From Petrolisthes cinctipes (Eukaryota > Arthropoda > Malacostraca > Decapoda > Porcellanidae), in NCBI GenBank assembly GCA_033782935.1, contig JAWQEG010000475.1, positions 109,501 to 173,500 of the forward strand: a DNA stretch of 64,000 bases, given 5' to 3'. Position 1 is the first letter of the stretch, and each line of letters starts with the position of its first letter. The notes under the pieces were generated by a model. That model was not told the origin of the DNA, did not search any database, and worked only from the letters and a program-made list of their open reading frames with translations. The position numbers were made by a program, and so were the translations under genes. This document shows, one piece after another, positions 22,495 to 34,260 of this stretch.

Positions 22495-23125
22495 TTACTA
22501 CCGGATAGGCTACTGGATATGTGAACCAAGAAAGCTGTGAATTACGAACTGTTTAATGACTACAGTAACTCACATTGATTAATATTACTACCGGGTACTG
22601 GATATGTGAACCAAGAAAGCTGTCAATGACAAACTGTTTAATGACTAAAGTAACTCACATTGATTAATATTACTACCGGGTACTGGATATGTGAACCAAG
22701 AAAGCTGTCAATGACAAACTGTTTAATGACTAAAGTAACTCACATTGATTAATATTACTACCGGGTACTGGATATGTGAACCAAGAAAGCTGTCAATGAC
22801 AAACTGTTTAATGACTACAGTAACTCACATTATCTGCTCTAAGATATTAAGATATTATTTCCTTTGTTAGGTTTAATAATTAAATAAGACCACAGTACAG
22901 TAACTCACATTATCTGCTAAGATATTAAGATATTATTTCCCTTGTTAGGTTTAATAATTAAATAAGACCACAGTACAGTAACTCACATTATCTGCTCTAA
23001 GATATTAAGATATTGTTTCCTTTGTTAGGATTAATAATTAAATAAGACCACAGTACAGTAACTCACATTATCTGCTCTAAGATAGGCCTATAAGATATTA
23101 TTTCCTTTGTTAGGCTTAATAATTA
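22495..23125. repeat. Tandem repeat block, ~70-bp and ~75-bp units (A2)
   Basis: Four copies of the GTGAACCAAGAAAGCTGT unit, then four of the CAGTAACTCACATTATCTGC unit. Expanded relative to A1. Confidence 0.82.
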
Positions 23126-23554
23126 AATAAGGTCACATCGGAAATAGAAATCTTACCAAACATAATCAAAGTTAGGTTATAATTCCTTGGTTTGGTTAGG
23201 TTGGATTTAATGGTGGAGGTTTATTTGACTTCATCTTTAAAATGCTTTGTGATTGTTTTAGGTAACTGAGTTTATTAAATATTAATGAGACAAGTTTACA
23301 AATGTTTTTACAAAGCGGTGTAAGAGAGAGAATCAAGCCGTGTTACTAAACTAGACTATTGGGTACATATTGTTACTATTATTACAGTACTGTACAGTAC
23401 ATGTTAGGCTACCTTAATGTATCTCTCTTCCAACCAATTAGTGTATTTAATATTATAATGATGTGTTATATTCATAACCAATTAACAAACAGTAAGGTGT
23501 GTACACCCAATGAGGCTCCTCCCTGTATCTCTCTTCCAACCAATAGTGTATTAA

Positions 23555-24262
23555 GGGGGTGCGGGAGTTGGGGACTGGCTTGGGGGGTGCGGGAATAGGG
23601 GGACAGGCTTGGGGTGGGTAGAAAGCCTGTACCCCTACTCCCGCACGCCCTCAAGCCTGTCCCCCTACTCCCGCACCCCCCCAAGCCTGTCCCCTAACCC
23701 CCCCCCCCAGCCTGTCCCCTACTCCCGCACCCCCCCAAGCCTGTCCCCTACTCCCGCACCCCCCAAGCCTGTCCCCTACTCCCGCACCCCCCCAAGCCTG
23801 TCCCCTACTCCCGCACCCCCCCAAGCCTGTCCCCTACTCCCGCACCCCCCCAAGCCTGTCCCCTAACCCCCCCCCAGCCTGTCCCCTACTCCCGCACCCC
23901 CCCAAGCCTGTCCCCTAACCCCCCCCTAACCCCCCCCAGCCTCTCCCCTACTCCCGCACCCCCCCAAGCCTGTCCCCTACTCCCGCACCCCCCCAAGCCT
24001 GTCCCCTACTCCCGCACCCCCCCAGCCTGTCCCCTACTCCCGCACCCCCCCAGCCTGTCCCCTACTCCCGCACCCCCCCAAGCCTGTCCCCTACTCCCGC
24101 ACCCCCCAAGCCTGTCCCCTACTCCCGCACCCCCCAAGACTGTCCCCTACTCCCGCACCCCCCCAAGCCTGTCCCCTACTCCCGCACCCCCCTAAGCCTG
24201 TCCCCTACTCCCGCACCCCCCTAACCCCTCCCCCAAGCCTGTCCCCTACTCCCGCACCCCCT
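23555..24262. repeat. C-rich minisatellite with strand switch (A2)
   Basis: Starts with two inverted units, then ~25 units of the C-rich strand, some shortened to CCTAACCCCCCCC. Confidence 0.9.
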
Positions 24263-24757
24263 TAAAGTATTATAATAATGTGTTACCGGTATATACATAA
24301 CCAATCAACAAACAGTATACGGTGTGTACTGTACATCCTTTATGGCTCCTCCCTGTATCTGTATCTCTCTTCCAACCAATAGTATATTAAAGTATTAAAT
24401 ATTATAATGATGTGTTATATACATAACCAATCAACAAACAGTAAGGTGTGTACAGTTGGTGGCAGAAGTCCTGTTGCCGCACCTGCTTCACCGAGACGCA
24501 CATTGTTCACGGACTCGAGAAATACACATGTTTTCTACACCTAATAATCTCGAGTCTTTCGGACATCAGCAAGTTATCTTTCTCTTTTACATTTCATTCT
24601 TCCTTTCTTTCCTTTTTCCTTCATATTTGTTTTGTCATTCCTTTGGTGCAGTACCGGTACAATATATGTATCCCGTAGTAATACTTTAAGGGGTTTGGAC
24701 ACCCCTTCGGTCCCAGACACAGTACAATATACTGGTGTTGTGGGGAAGTGTTGTTTA

Positions 24758-25133
24758 TGGTGGAATCCACACAGTTATATACGTGTATAAGTATATAGGT
24801 CTGTGGTGGAATCCACACAGTTATATACGTGTATAAGTATATAGGTCTGTGGTGGAATCCACACAGTTATATACGTGTATAAGTATATAGGTCTGTGGTG
24901 GAATCCACACAGTTATATACGTGTATAAGTATATAGGTCTGTGGTGGAATCCACACAGTTATATACGTGTATAAGTATATAGGTCTGTGGTGGAATCCAC
25001 ACAGTTATATACGTGTATAAGTATATAGGTCTGTGGTGGAATCCACACAGTTATATACGTATATAAGTATATAGGTCTGTGGTGGAATCCACACAGTTAT
25101 ATACGTGTATAAGTATATAGGTCTGTGGTGGAA
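24758..25133. repeat. 46-bp minisatellite, ~8 copies (A2)
   Basis: Same unit as 16714-17192. Confidence 0.9.
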
Positions 25134-26050
25134 TCATCAACATATTTCCATCTCTGATGTCAACGTCAATATGTGGTTAGATATTTTACAGGTTCTGGAG
25201 GTCTTTGTTATTAATTAAAGATGATACATATTCACAGTACTCATGGTTACACTCCAAATTTATAAGCTTTTGTGTCAAATAAATAAGTCATAGTATGCTG
25301 TCACTGCCAGCTTGATGGGCAGCCTGACCTCAACACACACACACACACAGACGGCAAGCCTCGAACATGGAGCTATAATTAATTATATTTTGTAACTCCA
25401 TGGCAGCGAAGGAAGATATTTAAAGCTCCGACTGATTTTCATCCGGCCGTTGGAACAGGCCTGGCCGGATGAAACACACCCCCTTATTAACACACAGGCC
25501 GCTTCAACTACTAATCCATTTCAGGGACAATTAGTCATCGTTTTTCACATATATCTTTCAAACTAATTAATTGATGGGAATGGTACTTTGACACAATGTA
25601 CAAGACACCTTCCGCTAATGTTTGGTAATATAGGACATTGGCAAATGGTGTTAGTGAAGGCGTTTACTTTTGACACACATGACGTTGTCTAACATTACCA
25701 ACATAATATGTATATGAACATCCATTATCCCTCATCCCGTCCCTTCCTCCCTGTCCACTCTATTATGTTATAATAATTAATAGTGGATGTCATAAATATG
25801 TTGGTGTTTGTAGAATGTGTGTTAATTTAATCATAATTATTTTATGTCCTAAAGTTATATAAACGGGAGTAGCCTAGACTAAAGAGGGTATGACCATCAC
25901 CTTATTTACTCAATATAATGTACAGTACTTACTATTACCATCTATTAATTCCTTTAACCCGCCGTATTGACGTGTTTACTACGAGCAGGTAAGATATGGT
26001 ATCCAAAAATACATCACACTACATAATAGGATGGTGAGGGAATTATGAAA

Positions 26051-26105
<55 letters not shown>

Positions 26106-26214
26106 GTAACACATATTATAATCATAATAGGTGGAAAAGTAATGCAAACAATTGAGCATATCACATAAAATTTATTCACAGTCTTTGTCACTATTAATTA
26201 AAGAACCAATCATC
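25134..26214. other. Non-coding spacer with (CT)n (A2)
   Basis: Copy of 17193-18245. The (CT)n at 26050-26105 has CTTT interruptions. Confidence 0.55.
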
Positions 26215-26450
26215 CTGGGAATTACTCTCCATGTTGATAATTACAGGATGTACACGTTTGTAGATGTTATCAGTACACTAATACTCATCCTTCAAGTCTC
26301 ACTACACCTTTCCATGTTGATAATTACAGGATGTACACCAATACTCATCCTTCAAGTGTCACTACACCTTTCCATGTTGATAATTACAGGATGTACACGT
26401 TTGTAGATGTTATCAGTACACCAATACTCATCCTTCAAGTCTCACTACAC
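26215..26450. repeat. ~77-bp tandem repeat, 3 copies (A2)
   Basis: Same unit as 18246-18560. Confidence 0.82.
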
Positions 26451-27045
26451 CTTCCCACACCTCCCTTGTTGTCATAAGCTTGGCTTTCTTTATCCTCGCC
26501 TTCAGATGTACACGAGTAAATCATCTGAGTATGATTAATATTCATTTTCATATCATTTCACATTCTAAAATATTTCCCCTCATAATAGTTTATTTTATTT
26601 TATTTACCAGTTATTTAAAAGGATTATTATTTAATTCTCTTTTTGAACAATACAGTAAACACTTGTCATATATTTGGTACATATAATATTAGGTTTACGA
26701 ATACAACATAGATTGAAAAAAAAATAATTTTATTTTAAATACGATAATACATTATTTATTACGAACACTATTAAATATAAATAGTCCTCTTTGTTAAAAA
26801 TACAATTATAATAAACTCATTAAACTAAGAACACAAATAACAATAAATATTTGGGTAATCGATTCAATAAATATACAAACCAAATTATTACATTATAATA
26901 AAATAAAATTAATATAATGTTTCCTCAATACAATACTACATTACAGAGCTACTGTATTACAACTATTAATTAAATATTTACATGTTTATAAAATAAAAAC
27001 ATGATTATAAATTAAAAGTAAAATAATGTGTCCTCAGTATAATAC

Positions 27046-27235
27046 TTATGCAAATCGTTTATTATATTGTTTTCTTTTTTTGGCTCTTCCTGTCTTTGGT
27101 TTCTTCTTTTCATTCTTTAGTATTTTTGGGGTTTGGTTTTTGACTTTACCAGCACGGGACAGTGAGCCGTGAACTTTACCTCCCTTCAGTGATACATTAA
27201 CATCAATAATTACTGAGGTTAAAGTTGACAAAAGT
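27046..27235 (-). pseudogene. Truncated FAU-like exon (eS30 half only), B1
   Basis: Identical to the A units from LLSTLTS (middle of the ubiquitin-like domain) through eS30 and its stop. At 27236 homology to the A unit stops abruptly. Upstream the frame stays open for about 38 more codons only by overlapping the RFX-like ORF in another frame, and that extension has no FAU similarity. No FAU promoter, exon 1 or ubiquitin-like N-terminus remains. An internal ATG could in principle give an eS30-containing peptide, but nothing supports this. Confidence 0.75.
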
Positions 27236-27574
27236 ATATGTTGTACTACGAATACGTGAGTTGTCAGTATCTGGGTCAGCAATATCACCATGACAACTAC
27301 ACATACCAACATATGTGTATTGCTGACCTTTTCCCTGATATCCACCAATCCTGACCTTAGTGACCCTGAGTTGACCTAACAACATACCAATGTTGACGAG
27401 GGAGGCGGGTATAAGATGTCTTGACTGGCAATACTTTTGGTACTGTGTATAATATAATGTATTACGTAGTACTCTGTGTCCTGGCTTTCCTCTTATTATG
27501 TAGTTGTCTTTAAAAAAAGTACAAAAGGCTTCCTTTCCTGGCAATAGTTTGTTATATTTTGTAGTTTTTGCCAT
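27203..27574 (-). CDS. Small protein with an RFX-like winged-helix pattern (B1)
   Basis: ORF of 123 aa starting MAKTTKYNK just after an in-frame stop. Residues about 14-85 (FCTFFKDNY, then [29 protein letters not shown], and [17 protein letters not shown]) follow the RFX DNA-binding pattern: Tyr/Cys-rich helix, Pro-Ala-Ser, Gly-x-Leu-Leu, then a wing resembling R-x-G-x-x-G-x-x-x-Y-x-Y-x-G. RFX proteins bind X-box DNA. Viral D5-type primase C-terminal domains look somewhat similar. The last ~11 residues come from captured FAU sequence read in a different frame, so this C-terminus arose by rearrangement. It may be a separate gene or the last exon of the acidic gene upstream on the same strand. 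I found no strong acceptor. The fold call is tentative. Confidence 0.5.
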   Translation of the reverse strand: MAKTTKYNKLLPGKEAFCTFFKDNYIIRGKPGHRVLRNTLYYTQYQKYCQSRHLIPASLVNIGMLLGQLRVTKVRIGGYQGKGQQYTYVGMCSCHGDIADPDTDNSRIRSTTYTFVNFNLSNY

Positions 27575-27708
27575 GTTAGTTCCTTATGATATGTAATAAC
27601 TTTGGTAGGTAATGTGGATATACTGTCCAACACTAGGACACGTGGGTCACGTGTTAACTTTCCTTCCTTCACTCTCTCCAACTCAGCGCTGTTCTCTGTG
27701 GCATTCAC

Positions 27709-27825
27709 ATCAAATGAGTTTTAATTTATATTGTCACATCAAATGAGTTTTAATATATATTGTCAGATCAAATGAGTTTTAATTTATATTGTCAGATCAA
27801 ATGAGTTTTAATTTATATTGTATTC
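27709..27825. repeat. 29-30-bp tandem repeat, 4 copies (B1)
   Basis: Unit CAAATGAGTTTTAATTTATA plus TTGTCAGAT. It overlaps the 3' end of the acidic-protein ORF and supplies its stop codon. Confidence 0.85.
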
Positions 27826-28399
27826 TTTTTCTATGGTCCGGGTCCAGTACTTTGGAGAGAATGGGTTCAATCCTTTTTATACGTAGGTCAAATCGATTCC
27901 TGTCTCTGGCACACTGCATCCACAAACTCTTTCTTGCTTCTTGATAAGCAAATTGCCACTGTATGAGACGGTGTATTTTGACGCCATCAAACTGTACTAG
28001 CTGCTTGGTCTGTGGTGACACGTCCTTCACTACCATTTTATTCCACTTCTTGTTGATCTTATTCAGATAGGAATTTATTGTGGTAGGTTCATCCTCATCT
28101 GACTCTTTACTGTCTTCATCCTCATCTTCTGACTCTTTACTGTCTTCATCCTCATCTTCTGACTCTTTACTGTCTTCATCCTCATCTTCTGACTCGTTAC
28201 TGTCCTCATCTTCATCTTCTGACTCATTGTTGTCTTCATCCTCATCTTCATCTTCTGACTCGTTGCTGTTATCCTCATCCTCATCTGACTCGTTACTGTC
28301 CTCATCCTCATTCTGGTCGACCCATGATAGGAGATCAAACTCCACTTCGTCATCCTTTTCCATAATTTGTGGCTTGGTATCTGATGTTGGTGCTTTCAT
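27797..28399 (-). CDS. Acidic Glu/Asp/Ser repeat protein (B1)
   Basis: 200 aa from ATG at 28399. Residues 1-30 (MKAPTSDTK...) are followed at about 30-103 by 10-residue repeats of type SKESEDEDED or SNESEDEDED. Residues about 105-200 are basic and helical in look (YLNKINKKWNKMVVKDVS; HRLIQWQFAYQEARKSLW; RNRFDLRIKRIEPILSKV). No known domain recognised. Acidic tracts of this kind occur in histone-binding and nucleolar proteins and as activation domains, but that is analogy only. The frame is open further upstream over PTP-rich 40-nt repeats without an ATG. A TATA box at 28577-28569 puts the transcript start near 28545. B2 has 18 more residues in the repeat, in frame, which supports coding. The antisense Ser-rich frame is a shadow. 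Confidence 0.7.
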   Translation of the reverse strand: MKAPTSDTKPQIMEKDDEVEFDLLSWVDQNEDEDSNESDEDEDNSNESEDEDEDEDNNESEDEDEDSNESEDEDEDSKESEDEDEDSKESEDEDEDSKESDEDEPTTINSYLNKINKKWNKMVVKDVSPQTKQLVQFDGVKIHRLIQWQFAYQEARKSLWMQCARDRNRFDLRIKRIEPILSKVLDPDHRKRIQYKLKLI

Positions 28400-28568
28400 A
28401 ATGATAATAATGTTGTCTGGTGTTGTTGCTTCTATAATGATGATGGTATTATCTGGTGTTGGTGCTTTCGTAATGTTATATGGTGTTGGTACTTCCGTAA
28501 TAATGGTGTATTGGTCCGCTCTTGATCACGTCTGGTGTGACATTGGCTAGGGCGTGTAGGCAGAGTCG

Positions 28569-28870
28569 CTTTATATAGCCAGTCAACCTTGGTCCGGGTG
28601 GGCTATAATGGCTATATCTTTGGCTATATAGTGGCGTCCTACTGAGGTGCTAAATTTGTAGTAAGTCTGTTTGGGCTATAATAATGTCTGGATAGGTGAT
28701 ATTTTCACGTATTAAATATTGTAGTCAAAATAAATTAACGTGGATCCTTGGCTATAAGAATTTAATAGAGTATCCTTGCCTTATATAGTGCACTTGGATA
28801 TTGGGCTATAAAATGGGCGTCAAACTGGAACCCGGGCTATAAGGGCTAGTCTGGCTAGATTCAATGGCGT
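28569..28870 (-). promoter_or_regulatory. Promoter of the acidic-protein gene: TATA box plus repeated TTATAGCC / GACGCCA words (B1)
   Basis: TATATAAAG at 28577-28569 on the minus strand. Upstream, the plus strand shows GGCTATAA or GGCTATAT about eight times between 28600 and 28840, and GGCGTC at about 28632, 28814 and 28866. These words are irregularly spaced, unlike a minisatellite, so they may be factor sites. Conserved in B2. Confidence 0.55.
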
Positions 28871-28959
28871 CATGTTCGAACTTGTTGTTGGGATGCCTTA
28901 TGGACCAAAAAAATTATTGTTCGTCTGATAATAAAATATAATAATATTGAGTGAACTAA

Positions 28960-29215
28960 TAATGGAGGGAGGCTTGTGATGATGTTATGATGTGTGATGT
29001 GTTATGATGATGAGATGCGTGATAATGATGTGTGATGTGTTATGATGATGAGATGCGTGATAATGTGGGATGTGTTATGATGTGTGATGTGTGGAAATGA
29101 TGTGTTATGATGATGAGATGAGTTATGATGTGTGATGTGTGGAAATGATGTGTGATGTGTGGAAATGATGTGTTATGATGTGTGGAAGTGATGTGTTATG
29201 TTTATGATGTTATAA
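28960..29215. repeat. TGATG-rich minisatellite (B1)
   Basis: Irregular tandem units of the form TGTGATGTGTTATGATGATG and TGTGTGGAAATGATG. Longer here than in B2 (45280-45470). Confidence 0.8.
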
Positions 29216-29286
29216 TAACCTTAAATATACAGGTTATGAAGAAACACCTGCTGTCGGACAATATGCAATGTTGGATTATAGCCTTT

Positions 29287-29506
29287 GGTGTGTGTGTGTG
29301 TGTGTGTGTGTGTTATAATAGGACCAAACCCCATTACAGGTATATATAGAACTATATTGATATTATTATAGTATGGTGTGTGTGTGTGTGTGTTATAATA
29401 GGACCCAAACCCACTTGGTCTACACTACTGGTACTGGACTGAGGGAAGGGATAGGAAGGACACTACAGTAGCCTACTCACTGCTTCACTCCGCTTTCAAG
29501 GTCATA

Positions 29507-29547
<41 letters not shown>

Positions 29548-29760
29548 GTGTTTAATAAAAATGCTACACAATGAATAGCTTAACAGAATTTCTTTTGTAC
29601 TTTGTATTGAGGGATGTACAGGTGGATTATTTACGAAGTTACAACACATTAAACATTTTTTTATTTCCTTATTAATATATATGGTAATTATATTATTTGA
29701 CTTCATATATTTAGACCTCCAATCAAAACAATACATTACAAGATAATAAATCAAAGTTTT
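29287..29760. other. Spacer with (GT)n and (GA)n tracts (B1)
   Basis: (GT)n at 29288-29312 and 29372-29392 within a ~90-bp duplicated segment, then (GA)n at 29512-29543. No gene. The 87-89 codon minus-strand frame here is not supported by any motif. Confidence 0.6.
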
Positions 29761-29789
29761 AAGTAATTGACATCACATTACTCCAATAA

Positions 29790-30065
29790 ATAATAGTAGA
29801 TGCATATTACTAAATATTCTCTTACTGTTACATTAAATTACATAACAATAATGTAGGTCTAAGAATATATATATACCGTACTGGTATATATATATATTAC
29901 TAAATATTCTCTTACTATTACGTTACATTATATTACAATAATGTAGGTCTAGGAATATATATATACCGTACTGGTATATATATATATTACTAAATATTCT
30001 CTTACTATTACATTACATCACAATAATGTAGGTCTAGGAATATACAAATACCGTACTGGTATATT
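29790..30065. repeat. ~85-bp tandem repeat, 3 copies (B1)
   Basis: The unit has TTACTAAATATTCTCTTACT, ACAATAATGTAGGTCTAGGA and the palindromic TACCGTACTGGTATA. Five copies in B2. Confidence 0.85.
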
Positions 30066-30169
30066 TTCTTTTAAAGAACTAAATCAAAATGCGAACATTA
30101 CAATAAATTATGTCATTATAACTCAAAAGTAAACTTGAAAATTACTTGTTTCCTTATGTTAATATTGAT

Positions 30170-30745
30170 ATCAGTCAAGTGGGCGAGGTGTGGTGACAGG
30201 ATGGGAGTGTTATGTTACTCGTGTTACGGTGTTACAACAGTATTATAATGTGTTAATATTGATGTCAGTGAAGGGTGGGTGGTGTGGTGACAGGATGGGT
30301 GTGTTATGTATGTGTACTGTACACTTGAAGAATGTTACTCGTGTTATGGTGTTACAACAGTATTATAATGTGTTAATATTGATATCAGTGAAGGGCGGGT
30401 GGTGTGGTGACAGGATGGGAGTGTTATGTATATGTACACTTGAAGAATGTTACTCGTGTTATGGTGTTACAACAGTATTAGGACCTATAATAGTATCAAG
30501 GGACGTGGTGTGGTGACAGGATGGGAGTGTTATGTATATGTACACTTGAAGAATGTTACTCGTGTTATGGTGTTACAACAGTATTAGGACCTATAATAGT
30601 ATCAAGGGACGTGGTGTGGTGACAGGGTGGGTGTGTTATGTATATGTACACTTGAAGAATGTTACTCGTGTTATGGTGTTACAACAGTATTAGGACCTAT
30701 AATAGTATCAAGGGACGTGGTGTGGTGACAGGGTGGGTGTTGACA
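30170..30745. repeat. ~105-bp tandem repeat, ~6 copies (B1)
   Basis: The unit contains GTGGTGTGGTGACAGGATGG and TGTTACTCGTGTTATGGTGT. Only three copies in B2. The 108-codon plus-strand frame is the repeat translated. Confidence 0.85.
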
Positions 30746-31500
30746 GTCAACAACAAGTCATTTTGTCATTGTAAGCAAATTAATAGTTTTATTTCAATTC
30801 TCATATGAATGACATTCGCTTAGAGTTTCTTTTAACTTATCAATTAATTAAAAGAATTATTATTTTATTCCCTTTTTTCTTGAGCAAAAAAGCGAACAAT
30901 TGGTGAGTTTTGCCTGAACGGACCAGCTTATGCAGGCCGCCGGACAGGCTGGTCTGTGTGTGTATGAGTCCCAGTCCATTCCTTCCTTCATAACATTACC
31001 ATTGTAAAGTTAAAAATGTTCTTGTGTCCATATATTCACCTCTATGTAACTCGACTATAAGAATGTTTGTGGCCATTATACACATCTCTGTTTATATACA
31101 ATAATAATTACTGTAATCCATTCCTTCCTTCATAACATTACCATTGTAAAGTTAAAAATGTTCTTGTGTCCATATATTCACCTCTATGTAACTCGACTAT
31201 AAGAATGTTTGTGGCCATTATACACATCTCTGTTTATATACAATAATAATTACTGTAATCCATTCCTTCCTTCATAACATTACCATTGTAAAGTAAAAAA
31301 TGTTATTGTGTCCATATATTCACCTCTATGTAACTCGATTATAAGGATCATTGATGTTCAGTCTTTGTGGCCATTATACACATCTCTATGTTTATATACA
31401 ATAATGGTTAGGCTAAAGTTTTCCATTCCTTCCTTCATAACCTTACCATTGAAAAGTTAAAAGTGTTCTTGTGGCCATATCTTTACTTTTATATTCATGT
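30746..31500. repeat. B-unit tail with ~128-bp repeats (B1)
   Basis: After GAGTTTTGCCTGAACGGACC (30906) come four copies of a segment beginning CATTCCTTCCTTCATAACAT and containing TATATTCACCTCTATGTAAC. No gene. Confidence 0.75.
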
Positions 31501-31501
31501 A

Positions 31502-31712
31502 CAGCCACAATCAAATATCCACCGACACTTTCATTCCATCGTAGTAAAATATCTTGGTAATAAAGAACAACACGTGAATGATTTTGCGGCACCTCATAAT
31601 AATATTTGAGGGGGTTGAGTTGACGTAAGTTGTTGTATGATTATATTCTAATATGATACTGATTTATTTGCACGATGGAAGGAATGTGTCGGTGGTTATT
31701 TGATTGTGGCTG
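31502..31712. mobile_element. TA-flanked MITE, copy 1 (B1)
   Basis: Copy of the element at 10022-10232. Confidence 0.75.
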
Positions 31713-31778
31713 TACAATGGAGGCGTAGTTCTATTTACCTTGGTGTAAACGTAGCCTAATAAAAAAAAAAAAAACGTA

Positions 31779-31987
31779 CAGCCACAATCAAATATCCACC
31801 GACACTTACCTTCCATCGTAGTAAATATCTTGGTAATAAAGAACCTCACGTATATAATTTTGCAGCACTCATAATAATAATTGAGGGGGTTGAGTAGACG
31901 TAAGGTGTTGTATGATGATATTTCGATATGATACTGATTATTTTGCACGATGGAAGTAAAGTGTCTGTGGTTATTTGATTGTGGCTG
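31779..31987. mobile_element. TA-flanked MITE, copy 2 (B1)
   Basis: Copy of the element at 10298-10507. The A-tract between the two MITEs is longer here. Confidence 0.75.
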
Positions 31988-32589
31988 TACACCGTGTATG
32001 TGTTGGTAGCATTATAATTATGACCTTGAACCAGGAGGGTACAGTCTGCTACAGCAACACCACAATTGTCCACACATTTTTATTTTAATATAATTTCACA
32101 TTCTAAAATATTTCCCCTCATAATAGTTTATTTTATTTTATTTACCAATTATTTAAAAGGATTATTATTTAATTCCCTTTTTGAACAATACAGCAAACAC
32201 TTGTCATATATTTGATACATATAATATTAGGATTACGAATACAACATAGATTGAATTTTTTTTTTTTTTTTTTTTTTAATACGATAATACAACATTATGT
32301 AATTACGAACACTATTAAATATCATAAGTCCTCTTTGTTAAAAATACAATTATAATAAACTCATTAAACTAAGAACACAAATAACAATAAATATTTGGGT
32401 AATAGATACAATAAATATACAAACCAAATTATTACATTATAATAAAATAAAATTAATATAATGTTTCCTCAATACAATACTACATTACAGAGCTACTGTA
32501 TTACTACTATTAATTAAATATTTACATGTTTATAAAATAAAAACATTATTATAAATTAAAAGTAAAATAATGTGTCCTCAGTATAATAC

Positions 32590-34026
32590 TTATGCAAATC
32601 GTTTATTATATTGTTTTCTTTTTTTGGCTCTTCCTGTCTTTGGTTTCTTCTTTTCATTCTTTAGTATTTTTGGGGTTTGGTTTTTGACTTTACCAGCACG
32701 GGACAGTGAGCCGTGAACTTTACCTCCCTTCAGTGATACATTAACATCAATAATTACTGAGGTTAAAGTTGACAAAAGTTGATTATCATTATTTAGTAAT
32801 ACTCCAGATGCATATAATTTAATATCATTAATTGGTATATAATCAACTTGACTGATAAATGTTCGTATGTGAGCCACTGTATGTCCTTGATATATGTCAA
32901 AAACGTGAGTCCCTAGAGAAGAACGAAGTAATAATTGCATCTGTAGTCTCTTGTTGGTATTGTTGTCATTAAGAGCCATTCTGTGGAAGAAAATAACAAT
33001 TAATATACAAGTAAATACAATGAATGATATGTATTAATAGTGAAGAGGTATATAATTATAATTAATACAATGAACAGCTGTATAATATTGTATTAATAGT
33101 GAAGAGGTATATAATTATAATTAATACAATGAACAGCTGTATAATATTGTATTAATAGTGAAGAGGTATATAATTATAATTAATACAATGAATAGCTGTA
33201 TAATATTGTATTAATAGTGAAGAGGTATATAATTATAATTAATACAATGAACAGCTGTATAATATTGTATTAATAGTGAAGAGGTATATAATTATAATTA
33301 ATACAATGAACAGCTGTATAATATTGTATTAATAGTGAAGAGTTATATAATTATAATTAATACAATGAACAGCTGTATAATATTGTATTAATAGTGAAGA
33401 GGTATATAATTATAATTAATACAATGAATAGCTGTATAATATTGTATTAATAGTGAAGAGGTATATAATTATAATTAATACAATGAACAGCTGTATAATA
33501 TTGTATATTAATAGTGAAGAGGTATATAATTATAATTAATACAATGAACAGCTGTATAATATTGTATTAATAGTGAAGAGGTATATAATTATAATTAATA
33601 CAATGAACAGCTGTATAATATTGTATTAATAGTGAAGAGGTATATAATTATAATTAATACAATGAACAGCTGTATAATATTGTATTAATAGTGAAGAGTT
33701 ATATAATTATAATTAATTAATATACAACAGCTGTATAATATTGTATTAATTAATAGTACAGGAACACAGTAATAATAAATTAATATATATTATATAATTA
33801 TATAAGGTTTGGATGATAAACATATCTTTCGTTAACTATTGTTATAGTCACTTGGTAACTTTTCATAATTTATTCTTATTTTCTATTAATTCTTGTTATA
33901 TTATTATATCCAATTGGTTTAATTAGTTATTTAATAATAGTTATATGGTTGTTACCTGTTAATGTTGGTTTGTGTTGTCAAATGGTAGTAGGGTTTATGG
34001 GAGTACATTTGTGTATGTCTCACCAT
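32590..34026 (-). CDS. FAU: FAU-like (FUBI-eS30 fusion), copy A3
   Basis: Exons 34026-33956 and 32980-32590. The protein is identical to A1 in exon 2. The 975-bp intron is the longest of the four because the 59-bp minisatellite has about 12 copies. TATA box, start ATG, donor and acceptor are conserved. Confidence 0.8.
33020..33735. repeat. 59-bp intronic minisatellite, ~12 copies (A3)
   Basis: Same unit as A1. Some units have GAATAGCTG in place of GAACAGCTG, and two have GAGTTATATAA in place of GAGGTATATAA. Confidence 0.9.
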
Positions 34027-34070
34027 ATCAGAGTTGTAGTATGCAATGAGTCAACACACCTTGTACACTT

Positions 34071-34260
34071 CCTTATATACCTTTGACAGCAGCAGTCACG
34101 TGACTAACAACCAATCAACGTGAAGTATTTAAAGTTTCATATTTCCTCCCCAACCAATCAGATGCAAGGATTTTCATTTAAAATTTTCATAATTCGTCGT
34201 CTGACCAATGAGGTTCAAGAGTTTGAGTAGGCTATGAATGACGGACTGTGATTGGTCAAT
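34071..34260 (-). promoter_or_regulatory. Promoter of the A3 FAU-like gene
   Basis: TATATAA at 34079-34073, GTCACGTGAC, then CCAAT/ATTGG boxes as in A1. The third reads GACCAATGAG here. Confidence 0.67.

Larger units (their letters stand above)
18669..26556. repeat. Segmental duplication unit A2
   Basis: Second A unit, 7.9 kb, near-identical to A1. Differences are mainly repeat copy numbers and the orientation of the inverted-repeat loop. It directly follows A1 with no B unit between. Confidence 0.9.
26557..32092. repeat. Segmental duplication unit B1
   Basis: Begins at the same junction word as the A units and shares their FAU 3' flank and the eS30 half of the exon. It diverges at 27236 and runs through different genes and repeats to the next junction at 32093. 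Near-identical to B2 (42811-48190). Confidence 0.9.

Noticed and set aside
27496..27708. 70-codon minus-strand frame upstream of the RFX-like ORF (also 43750-43962)
   Set aside because: Starts at GTG and overlaps the RFX-like ORF in another frame. It could be an exon, but I found no splice sites joining it sensibly, so I do not list it.
28075..28353. Met/Lys-rich minus-strand frame overlapping the acidic gene (also 44329-44661)
   Set aside because: Out-of-frame reading of the acidic repeat, with no upstream promoter logic and no conserved tail.
28080..28550. 156-codon Ser-rich plus-strand ORF (and 44334-44858)
   Set aside because: Antisense of the acidic repeat. Open only because GAG/GAT/TCC-type repeats lack stops in that frame.
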